Below, in pieces: positions 23,657-31,071 of a DNA stretch of 38,155 bases. Each line of letters begins with the position of its first letter. The stretch's first letter is position 1. The stretch covers positions 1-38,155 of the forward strand of contig JAIBCE010000034.1 of the NCBI GenBank assembly GCA_019694315.1, given 5' to 3'. The DNA is from Sandaracinaceae bacterium. GTDB taxonomy: Bacteria > Myxococcota_A > Polyangia > Polyangiales > Sandaracinaceae. Below the pieces are notes generated by a model, which searched no databases, was not told the origin of the DNA, and worked only from the letters and a program-made list of their open reading frames with translations. Both the position numbers and the translations under genes were made by a program.

Positions 23657-26119
23657 ATGACGACGCGCACGACGACCCTCCTTGTCAGCGCGCTCGCGCT
23701 CGCCGGCTTGTCCGGCCCCGCGCGGGCGCGTGCCCAGCAGTCCGACTCGTCGGATCAGAGCCCATCCGGCGCCGAGGTGCCCGCCACCGAAGGCTCGGAG
23801 CCTGCCCGTGGGTCCGACTCGGAGCCCGACTCTGGATCCGGGACGGACTCTGGCTCGGACTCCGACTCCGACTCCGACTCTGGCTCGGACTCCGACTCTG
23901 ACTCCGACTCTGACTCCGACTCTGACTCCGACTCTGGCGCGGACTCCAGCGCTGACTCTGGCTCCTCCGCCGACGCCGACGACGAGGACGCCGAAGAGGA
24001 AGAGCCGTTTCGGGTGGGAGACGAGGTCGTCACCGGTCAGGCCGAAGAGATCTTCCACACGGGCGGCTCGGCACACGAGATCAGCGAAGAGACCCTCGAG
24101 CGCCTCGACTACGACGATCCGAATTCGATCCTCGTGGCGGTGCCCGGCGTCTACGTGCGCCAGGAAGACGGCTTCGGGCTGCGCCCCAACATCGGCATCC
24201 GCGGCGCCAACGCCGAGCGCTCGCGGCGCGTCACGCTGATGGAGGACGGAGTCCTCCTCGGCCCCGCGCCCTACTCCGCCCCCGCCGCGTACTACTTCCC
24301 GCTCGTCACGCGGATGACCGGCGTCGACGTGTTCATGGGCGCGGCAGCGATCCCCTACGGCCCCCACACGGTCGGCGGCGCGATCGACTTCCACGATCGA
24401 CCGATCCCGACCCGTCACGAGGGCGGCCTCGATCTCGCGCTCGGCTCCACCTGGTACGGGCGCTTCCACGCGCACTACGGCGACTCGAACGAGTGGGGCG
24501 GCTTCCTCGTGGAGGCCGTGCACCTCCGCACCGACGGCATCCGTCAGCTCGACTTCGTCGCCGGCGACTCCACGACGGGCTTCGATCGCACCGACATCGT
24601 CGCGCGCGGCGAGCTCCACGGCGACCTGACGGCCGACATCTATCACCGCTTCGAGTTCACGGTCGGCCTCGGCCTCGAGCGCTCCAACGAGACCTACGTC
24701 GGCCTCACCGACGCCGACCTGCGCGCCAATCCGTGGCGGCGCTACGGCGCGACCGGCACCGATCGCATGGACTGGTGGCGCACGCGCGTGATGGCCCGCT
24801 ACGAGCTCCTGTCGGATCCGGTCGATCTCGTGGTCACTGCCTATCGACACGACTTCGACCGCGCCTGGCAGCGCCTCGACGGCTTCGTCGACGGCACCTC
24901 GCTCGCCGACGTGATCGCGAATCCGACCTCGGGGCGAAATGCCTTCTATTACGACGTGCTCACGGGCGTGGAGCCGGCGACCACGGGCGGACAGGCCCTC
25001 TTGCGGGTGCTCAACCATCGCGTCTTCGTCTCGCAGGGCGTGCAGGCACGGGTGCGCGTCCGCGCGCAGACCGACGAGCTCCGCCACACGATCGAGGTGG
25101 GCCTGCGCCTCCACTACGATGAGATCGCCCGCCATCACACGGGCGTGGGGCTCTTCATCGATGGCTCGGCCCTGGTCTCCGACCACCAGGGCGAGCGTCA
25201 GCTGACCCTCAATCGCGCGCAGTCGATCGCGTTCTCTCCCTATGTCGCCTACCAGGTGCGCTTCCGCGGACTGACGGTCACGCCGGGACTGCGGCTCGAG
25301 GCGATCCGCGGGGAGTTCTTCGACATGATGTCGGGTCTCTTCCAGATCACCGAGCAGGCCCAGCTCCTGCCTGGCCTCGGCGTCACCTACGAGGTGCTCC
25401 CCGACGTCGCGGCCTTCGCCGGCGTGCATCAGGGCTATTCGCCCGTCGCCCCCGGACAGCCCGACGGCACGCGACCGGAGCTGTCCTGGAACTACGAGAT
25501 CGGCGGCCGCTATGGTCGGGTGGACTCTCCCACCCACGGCCAGGTCGCGTTCTTCCTCTCCGACTACCAGAACATCACGGGGGAGTGCTCGGGCGCCGGT
25601 GGCTGCCCGGAGGCGCTCGTCGACCGCATGTTCAACGGCGATCGCGCGACGATCCTCGGCATCGAGGCCGAGGGCTCTCACACCTTCGTCGTCGACGAGA
25701 CCCGCATTCCGCTGCGCGCCAACTACACCTACACCTACACGCGCTTCGCCACGGCCTTCGTCTCCGACAGCCCGCAATTCGGCACCGTCTCGGTCGGTGA
25801 CCATCTGCCCTACATCCCCGAGCACCAGCTCACGGCGGGCGCAGGCGTCGAGTGGCGCATGCTGCGCGCGAACGCGCAGGCGCTCTACGTGAGCCCCATG
25901 CGCGACGTCGCGTCGGTGGGCCCGATCCTCGCCGGCGAGGGCACCGACGAGCAGTTCTATCTGGACCTCATGGCGAGCGTGGAGGTCTTCCCGGGCATTC
26001 GCCTCTACGTGCGCGGCGAGAACCTCACCAACAGCGCGCCCATCGTGTCGCGGCGCCCCTATGGCGCCCGCACCGGCCGACCGCTCCTCGTGCAAGGCGG
26101 GCTCGAAGCGAGCTTCTGA
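23657..26119 (+). CDS. TonB-dependent outer-membrane receptor, FecA-like, with N-terminal Ser-Asp repeat
   Basis: An 820-aa protein. The signal peptide ends near ARA-QQ (residue 26). Residues 53-107 are a Ser-Asp/Gly repeat, followed by an acidic run (DDEDAEEEE). The plug starts with a TonB-box-like GDEVVTGQAEE (121-131) and continues with the FecA-type ERLDYDDPNSILVAVPGVYV, GFGLRPNIGIRGANAERSRR and GAAAIPYGPHTVGGAIDF. The 22-strand barrel follows (for example YEVLPDVAAFAGVHQGYSPV, SWNYEIGGRYGR). The C-terminus (RPLLVQGGLEASF) has the terminal aromatic needed for BAM recognition. It probably imports a ferric citrate-like or other ferric chelate. It is the third gene of the likely Fur-controlled operon; no TonB/ExbBD is visible in the window. 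Confidence 0.92.
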   Translation: MTTRTTTLLVSALALAGLSGPARARAQQSDSSDQSPSGAEVPATEGSEPARGSDSEPDSGSGTDSGSDSDSDSDSGSDSDSDSDSDSDSDSDSGADSSADSGSSADADDEDAEEEEPFRVGDEVVTGQAEEIFHTGGSAHEISEETLERLDYDDPNSILVAVPGVYVRQEDGFGLRPNIGIRGANAERSRRVTLMEDGVLLGPAPYSAPAAYYFPLVTRMTGVDVFMGAAAIPYGPHTVGGAIDFHDRPIPTRHEGGLDLALGSTWYGRFHAHYGDSNEWGGFLVEAVHLRTDGIRQLDFVAGDSTTGFDRTDIVARGELHGDLTADIYHRFEFTVGLGLERSNETYVGLTDADLRANPWRRYGATGTDRMDWWRTRVMARYELLSDPVDLVVTAYRHDFDRAWQRLDGFVDGTSLADVIANPTSGRNAFYYDVLTGVEPATTGGQALLRVLNHRVFVSQGVQARVRVRAQTDELRHTIEVGLRLHYDEIARHHTGVGLFIDGSALVSDHQGERQLTLNRAQSIAFSPYVAYQVRFRGLTVTPGLRLEAIRGEFFDMMSGLFQITEQAQLLPGLGVTYEVLPDVAAFAGVHQGYSPVAPGQPDGTRPELSWNYEIGGRYGRVDSPTHGQVAFFLSDYQNITGECSGAGGCPEALVDRMFNGDRATILGIEAEGSHTFVVDETRIPLRANYTYTYTRFATAFVSDSPQFGTVSVGDHLPYIPEHQLTAGAGVEWRMLRANAQALYVSPMRDVASVGPILAGEGTDEQFYLDLMASVEVFPGIRLYVRGENLTNSAPIVSRRPYGARTGRPLLVQGGLEASF
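23813..23977 (+). repeat. Ser-Asp coding microsatellite-like repeat (GACTCY hexamers)
   Basis: Tandem 6-bp units GACTCC/GACTCT, with interspersed GGC(T/G)CG units, encode residues 53-107 of the TonB receptor (SDSDSDS, GSDSD). The unit is in frame, so copy-number change would lengthen or shorten the linker without a frameshift. Confidence 0.85.
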
Positions 26120-26152
26120 AGCGTCAGCGGAGCTCGATGACCGCCCTCGTGA

Positions 26153-27205
26153 TCACATCGAGACGGCCTGCGGCGCGGTGACGCGCGGCGCGTAGCGAGC
26201 CAGCCAGTCGCGCACGAGCGGCCAGACCGTCGTGGTGGCCTCACGGCCCATGATGAGATCGATGTGGCCGAACGGGAACGCGCGATAGGTCTTGTCGCTC
26301 GAGCGGCTGGCCTCGAACGCGGGCCTCACCGACTTGGGTGGTGCGAGGTGATCCTCGGTGCCCGCGATCACGAGCAGCGGTCGATCGAGCATCTCGAAGG
26401 CCGTGCTGTAGTCGGTCATCCCATCGAGGCTCTTCCAGCCCTCGGCGCGCCCGGCCTTGAAGATGTCGAGCGCGATCGCGAGCGTGGTGTGCTCGAACGA
26501 CTTCTTGAGGTACTCGGTGAGCACGTCGCGCTCCATGCCGCCGGGCACCCAGCCGCGGATGGGCATCGGGAGCGCGCTCGTGTCCCAGAGGGCCGCGCGC
26601 TTGTGGAGGTGTCGGCCCACCATCCGCACCGGCAGCGCGGGGTTGGCGTCGAAGAGGCCGGTGAAGCCCACGACCGCCGCGAGCTCGCGCAGGGTGAGCA
26701 GGAGCGCCGAGCCCTGGCCGAAGCGATACGGCGAGCCGATCGTCACCACGCCGCGCACCATCGAGCGCAGCGAGCTGCCCGACACGCTGTAGCTGATGAG
26801 CCCGCCCATGGAGTGGCCCACGAGGAAGAGCTGCCTGTGGCCGCTGAGCGAGAGCGCCTCGCTCACGAACGCGGGCACGTCCTCCTGGATGTACTCGTCG
26901 ATGATCTTGGGCATCGGGGCGCCGAACTTGCGGGAGCGCCCATGGCCGCGGAGATCGACGTTGAAGACGTCCCAGCCCTCGTTCGCGAGAAAATTCGCGA
27001 ACGAACGGCGGCTCGAGTGCCACGTGTAGCGGTTCTGTCCGAAGCCGTGCACCAGCATCACCGTGCCGCGCAGCTCCCCGTGCGCGAGGCGCTTGCGCAC
27101 CATGCCGAGCGGATGCGGCCCCGCCGTCATGATCACGTCCTTGACGAAGAGTGCGCGCTGGCTCTGGTCGATCGTCTGTTCGACGATCTCGGTTCGGAGG
27201 ATCAT
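26153..27205 (-). CDS. Alpha/beta hydrolase (PHA-synthase/lipase-like fold)
   Basis: A 350-aa protein. The ATG at 27205 was chosen because the family-like sequence begins there; an upstream ATG at 27253 adds 16 unconvincing residues. Motifs: oxyanion block VMLVHGFGQNRYTWH (49-63), FNVDLRGHGRS (81-91), nucleophile elbow VGHSMGG (Ser132), acid strand LVIAGTEDHLAPP and terminal FPFGHIDLIMG with the catalytic His. The spacing and the C-terminal TEDH...GHIDL pattern resemble PHA synthase/depolymerase-related hydrolases and lysophospholipase-like enzymes. No signal peptide is seen, so it is cytoplasmic. The triad is complete, and the substrate is unknown. Its stop is convergent with the TonB receptor gene, 33 nt apart. 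Confidence 0.85.
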   Translation of the reverse strand: MILRTEIVEQTIDQSQRALFVKDVIMTAGPHPLGMVRKRLAHGELRGTVMLVHGFGQNRYTWHSSRRSFANFLANEGWDVFNVDLRGHGRSRKFGAPMPKIIDEYIQEDVPAFVSEALSLSGHRQLFLVGHSMGGLISYSVSGSSLRSMVRGVVTIGSPYRFGQGSALLLTLRELAAVVGFTGLFDANPALPVRMVGRHLHKRAALWDTSALPMPIRGWVPGGMERDVLTEYLKKSFEHTTLAIALDIFKAGRAEGWKSLDGMTDYSTAFEMLDRPLLVIAGTEDHLAPPKSVRPAFEASRSSDKTYRAFPFGHIDLIMGREATTTVWPLVRDWLARYAPRVTAPQAVSM

Positions 27206-27308
27206 GGGCTCGGAGGACCTCGGGTGAACCCGCCCGCACGAAGGATACGCCATCGCGCCTTCGCCGTCGTGCTCCGATCGGGCAGGGGCCGCGTGCTACG
27301 GTGAGGGT

Positions 27309-27914
27309 ATGCGTCGTGCGCTCGTCCTGTCGTGGATCCTCTCGGTCATGGGCTGTGTGTCGAGCTCGCCGGCGAGCGCGCAGACGAGTCCTCGCGCGGG
27401 CCAGACCACTCCTCACGCCGGCCGGACGACTGGCATCGATGCGCAGGTGCGCGAGCTCCTCTCGGGGGTCGAGGATGCCCCGGCGCGCGAGGAGCTCCTC
27501 GCGCTCGGCCCCGACGCCCTCGAGGCGCTCATCCGCCTGCACGGCGATGCGCAGGCGCTTCCTGTGCAGCGCCTCCGCGCCATCACGTGCGCGAGCTGGT
27601 TCGACGGAGACCGCGCTCACGGCTTCCTCGTGGGCCTCGCACGCACGCCCTCCCTCGATCCGATCCAGCTGCGCACGACCCTTCGCGCGCTGGCGGCGCG
27701 CGAGGGTGCGCAGGCCGTGCCCGAGCTCGTCCGACACGCGAGCCACGCCGACGTCGCGGTGCGCGAGGCGGTCCTCCAGTCGCTGGCGATGCTGGCGACC
27801 GATCAGGCCGTGAGCGCGAGCGATCGTGCCTCTCTCCGCGCCACGCTGGAGTCGCTGCTCGGGAGCGAGCGCGACGCGGAGCTCGTGCGCGCGATCCGCG
27901 CGCGCCTCGGCTGA
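27309..27914 (+). CDS. Lipoprotein with HEAT-like repeats
   Basis: A 201-aa protein starting at the ATG at 27309. The signal peptide has a lipobox-like SVMGC (Cys16). A Ser/Thr/Gly-rich linker follows to about residue 43. The rest is alpha-helical, with HEAT-like units (ARTPSLDPIQLRTTLRALAA, AVPELVRHASHADVAVREAV, SLAMLATDQAV). Such units usually mediate protein binding. No enzymatic motif. It is 111 nt upstream of the globin-coupled kinase on the same strand and divergent from the hydrolase (103 nt). Whether it is functionally tied to the kinase is unknown. Confidence 0.65.
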   Translation: MRRALVLSWILSVMGCVSSSPASAQTSPRAGQTTPHAGRTTGIDAQVRELLSGVEDAPAREELLALGPDALEALIRLHGDAQALPVQRLRAITCASWFDGDRAHGFLVGLARTPSLDPIQLRTTLRALAAREGAQAVPELVRHASHADVAVREAVLQSLAMLATDQAVSASDRASLRATLESLLGSERDAELVRAIRARLG

Positions 27915-27950
27915 GCCTCGACTGAGCCCGTTCGCGCGCGCTCTCGCATG

Positions 27951-27983
27951 CCAAGTCTCACGTTCGCGCGAGACTTGGGTCTC
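27951..27983. promoter_or_regulatory. Overlapping inverted repeats in the leader of the globin-coupled kinase
   Basis: CCAAGTCTC (27951-27959) and GAGACTTGG (27970-27978) form a perfect 9-bp inverted repeat with a 10-nt loop. The same GAGAC (27970-27974) can pair instead with a downstream GTCTC (27979-27983). The three arms GTCTC/GAGAC/GTCTC could be operator sites or two mutually exclusive RNA hairpins. The motif lies 43-75 nt before the preferred start of the kinase at 28026. Confidence 0.4.
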
Positions 27984-28025
27984 GACCCCATCGACGCGCA
28001 CGCAGCCGTGCTCAATGACACGTGC

Positions 28026-30965
28026 ATGAGCGCCAACGAGATCGATCTCGCCAACCTTGTCGCGGATCTGGAGCTCACCCCCGCCGTGATCGCCCGTCGG
28101 CGCGAGCTCTTCGCGCTCGACGACGACGCGCTGCCCCGCCTCGCCGCGGTCTCGGGCAACGCGATCGCGCACGCACCCGAGTTCATCGAGGCGCTCTACG
28201 CGCGGCTCACGACCTGCCCCGCCACCGCGCCGTGGCTCTCGCGCCCCGAGCTCGTCACGCGTCTCAAGGCGACGCAGCGGCGCTACGTGCAGACGCTCTT
28301 CTCGGGGCGTCTCGAGTGGACCGACGTGCTGGCGGCGGTGCGCGTCGGTGCGGTCCACCATCGCGTGCGACTGCCGCCTCAGTGGTACCTCGCGACGTTC
28401 GCGCACTGGGTCGCCGATCACGTGGACGTCGCGTTCGAGGCGACGACGTCGACGAACGAGGCCCTGCACGTGATCACGGCGCTCCTGCGCCGTGTGCTGT
28501 TCGAGGCCTCGCTCGTGCTCGACGCCTACGGTGTGCAGCAGCACCACGCCCTCCACGAAGGTGCGCTCTCGCCGATCGACGCCGCGCCCTCGTCACGCGC
28601 CGTCCACGACGACAAGCCGCGTCCTCCGACCGATCCGTCGCCTCTCGTGCGCATCCGCGTGGCGAGTGACGAGGTGGCCAGCCGCGCGGCGTTCGTCGGG
28701 CTCGATGCGCACGCGCAAGCCACGCTGCAGGCGCTCGCCGCGAGCATCGATCGCGCCGTCCCCGAGGTCCTCACGGGCTTCTACGAGCTGCTCGCGCGGC
28801 GCTCGGACACCGCAGGCCTGATCGCGCCCGAGTCCGTCGAGCCGCTCAAGCGACAGGTCGCGTCGTACTGGCGAGAGCTCGCCCATGGCGCCTTCGATCG
28901 CCCCTACGCGGCCTCGCGGACCCGCGTGGGCATCGTGCACGAGCGCATCGGGCTCTCGACGGAGCTCTACCTCGTGGGGGTCGCGCGACAGACGAGCGAC
29001 ATCCTCGTTCGCGTCGCACCGAGCGCCGCCGACCCGCGCCGAGCGATCCAGGCGCTCGTGCGCGCCGTCTTCTTCGATCTCTCGTTCATCCTCGACGCCT
29101 ACATGGAGGCGCGCGCCGCAGCCCTGCTCCGCACCGAGAGCTTCGCGGCAGAGCTCCTCGCAGGGATCACCGCGGGCGTGGCGGTCGTCGATGGACGCCT
29201 GCGCGTCGAGAACGCCAACGCGGCGCTGCTCACCATGTTCGGGCTCGACGCACAGCTCGTGCGGAGCACACGGATCGAGACGCTCATACCCATCGCCGAT
29301 GTGAAGCCTCTGCTCGATCGTGTCTTCACGGGTGGGCAGCCTCGTGCGAGCGCGACGCTGCGGGCAGGCTCGCGGACGCTTCGCGCGACGGTCGTGCGGC
29401 TCACGTCGGCGAGTGGACCTCGTGCCTCGAGCCGGGCCGCGCTGGTGGTGGACGAGCTCACCGACGTGAGCAACCTGGGCGAGAGCCTCGCGACGCTCGA
29501 GCGAGGCCTCGCGCAGATCACGAGCTCGATTCGCGCCGTGCTGTGGGAAGCCGACGCCGCCACGTGGACGATCCATGCGATCTCGCGGCCTGCGGCGACA
29601 CTCACCGGTCATCGCGACACGCACTTCCTCGGCCGACCGCGCGCGTGGCTCGACCTCCTGCCCGAGGCCGATCGCGCGAGCTTCCTCGAGCGCTGCTCCG
29701 CGCTCGCACCGGGCGCCCGCGACGAGCTCGTCCACCGCCTCGACCGCGCCGATGGCACGAGCCTCTGGGTGCGCACGGAGGTCCATGCCGTCACGGTCGG
29801 TGACGCGCTCGTCTTCCGCGGCATCACCGTCGACATGACGGCGGAGCTGCGCGAGCAACACAACCGACTCTCGGCCATCGGCCGACTGGCCGGCGGCGTG
29901 GCGCACGAGCTCAACAACCTCCTCATGGTGATCACGGGATCCCTCGAGCTGCTCGGTGACGCAGCCGCGCGCCCCGACGATCGCGACGCCGCAGCGAGCG
30001 CCCTCGAGGCCTCGCATCGCAGCGCCGCGCTCATCCGCAAGCTGCTCGCGTTCGCGCAGAGGCAGCCGCTCCACAGCGAGCCTCTGTCGCTCAACGAGGT
30101 GGTGCAGGACATCGTCCGATCCCTCTCCGACCTCACGAACGAGCGCCTACGGGTCCGCGCGGAGCTCGACCCCGCGCTCTGGCTCTGCGCCGTGGATCGT
30201 CGCGAGCTCGAGGGGGCGGTGCGCGGCGTGATCGAGAACGCGCGCGACGCCATGCCCGGAGGAGGAGACGTCACGCTCCGCACGCGCAACGTGCTCCGCA
30301 GCGAGCTCGATCCGGCCCTCGCCACGCGCATGGCCGATCACGTCGAGCTCGCGGTGAACGACACCGGCGTGGGCATGGACGCCGACGTGCTCAGCCATGC
30401 CTTCGAGCCGTTCTACACGACGAAGCCCACGTCGGTGGGCCTGGGTCTCTCGAGCGTTCACGGCTTCGTGCAGCAGAGCGGCGGGCACGTGCTCGTCCAG
30501 AGCACACACGGCGGCGGCACGGTCGTGCGTCTGCGCTTTCCGCGCCTCCAGGCGGCGGCCAACATCACCCCCGACCCGGCCGATCCGCGCCCGAGAGTCC
30601 TCGTCGTCGACGACGAGCCCAGCGTGCGCCACGTGCTCGTGCGGCTGCTCGCCAAGATGGACGTCGTCACGCTGCAGGCCGGCACGGCGCGCGAAGCGCT
30701 CGCGATCCTCGAGAGCCACACCATCGATCTGCTCGTCACCGACGTGATGCTCGGCCCCGGCATGACGGGCAGCGATCTCGGTCGCCTCGCCCGCTCGCGC
30801 CACCCGGGGCTGCCCGTCGTCTACGTCAGTGGCTTCACGCGCGCCGAGCTCCACCTCGACGATCTCGGCCCAGGCGAGTGGTTCCTCGCCAAGCCCTTCG
30901 CCGCCGCGGTGCTCCGCGAGACCGTCCGTACGGCCCTCCCCAAGCTGCCGCGCCTCGTGCACTGA
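28026..30965 (+). CDS. Hybrid histidine kinase with two tandem globin-coupled sensor domains
   Basis: A 979-aa protein. The ATG at 28026 is preferred because the 26 codons from an upstream ATG at 27948 use rare AT-ending codons and contain an inverted repeat. Domains: protoglobin 1 (about 15-175) with proximal His111 in VHHRVRLPPQWY; protoglobin 2 (about 210-370) with His305 in VHERIGLSTELY, both matching the GCS 'H-x-R-[IV]-x-L' pattern; PAS-like domains at about 370-480 and 490-605; HisKA with phosphoacceptor His627 (GGVAHELNN); ATPase with N738, DTGVGM (779-784) and GLGL (805-808); and a REC domain with Asp862/863, phosphoacceptor Asp906 and Lys956. It should sense O2 or another gas through heme and signal via phosphorelay. 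No membrane helix is seen, so it is cytoplasmic. The partner regulator is not in the window. Double globins are unusual. Confidence 0.88.
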   Translation: MSANEIDLANLVADLELTPAVIARRRELFALDDDALPRLAAVSGNAIAHAPEFIEALYARLTTCPATAPWLSRPELVTRLKATQRRYVQTLFSGRLEWTDVLAAVRVGAVHHRVRLPPQWYLATFAHWVADHVDVAFEATTSTNEALHVITALLRRVLFEASLVLDAYGVQQHHALHEGALSPIDAAPSSRAVHDDKPRPPTDPSPLVRIRVASDEVASRAAFVGLDAHAQATLQALAASIDRAVPEVLTGFYELLARRSDTAGLIAPESVEPLKRQVASYWRELAHGAFDRPYAASRTRVGIVHERIGLSTELYLVGVARQTSDILVRVAPSAADPRRAIQALVRAVFFDLSFILDAYMEARAAALLRTESFAAELLAGITAGVAVVDGRLRVENANAALLTMFGLDAQLVRSTRIETLIPIADVKPLLDRVFTGGQPRASATLRAGSRTLRATVVRLTSASGPRASSRAALVVDELTDVSNLGESLATLERGLAQITSSIRAVLWEADAATWTIHAISRPAATLTGHRDTHFLGRPRAWLDLLPEADRASFLERCSALAPGARDELVHRLDRADGTSLWVRTEVHAVTVGDALVFRGITVDMTAELREQHNRLSAIGRLAGGVAHELNNLLMVITGSLELLGDAAARPDDRDAAASALEASHRSAALIRKLLAFAQRQPLHSEPLSLNEVVQDIVRSLSDLTNERLRVRAELDPALWLCAVDRRELEGAVRGVIENARDAMPGGGDVTLRTRNVLRSELDPALATRMADHVELAVNDTGVGMDADVLSHAFEPFYTTKPTSVGLGLSSVHGFVQQSGGHVLVQSTHGGGTVVRLRFPRLQAAANITPDPADPRPRVLVVDDEPSVRHVLVRLLAKMDVVTLQAGTAREALAILESHTIDLLVTDVMLGPGMTGSDLGRLARSRHPGLPVVYVSGFTRAELHLDDLGPGEWFLAKPFAAAVLRETVRTALPKLPRLVH

Positions 30966-31009
30966 CCAGAGCAGAATGGCCGAGACGGTGGCGCTTCGAC
31001 GGATGCGAC

Positions 31010-31041
31010 GAGGCCGGATGCGATCGCTCGCACCCGGCCTC
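31010..31041. terminator. Strong hairpin between convergent kinase and monooxygenase-like genes
   Basis: GAGGCCGG (31010-31017) pairs with CCGGCCTC (31034-31041), and inside it TGCGA pairs with TCGCA around a TCGC loop, with a single A/C mismatch. It sits between the stop at 30965 (+) and the stop at 31072 (-). It could end transcription from both sides. No clear T-tract. Confidence 0.6.
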
Positions 31042-31071
31042 TCGCTGCGCGCGTGACTCGACGGAAACCCC

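Noticed and set aside
23813..23977. Gram-positive Sdr-like adhesin
   Set aside because: The SD repeat is followed by a TonB box, FecA-type plug and outer-membrane barrel, so only the linker resembles Sdr proteins.
22268..26095. Very long minus-strand open frame (1275 codons) across the iron operon
   Set aside because: It is antisense to three well-supported genes, and its translation is low-complexity (VGVRVGVR-like) from the Ser-Asp repeat. Such shadows are expected at this GC content.
27948..28025. Upstream ATG of the globin kinase
   Set aside because: The extra 26 codons use AGT, TTG, GGT and AAT, unlike the rest of the gene, and include a perfect inverted repeat; there is no Shine-Dalgarno sequence.
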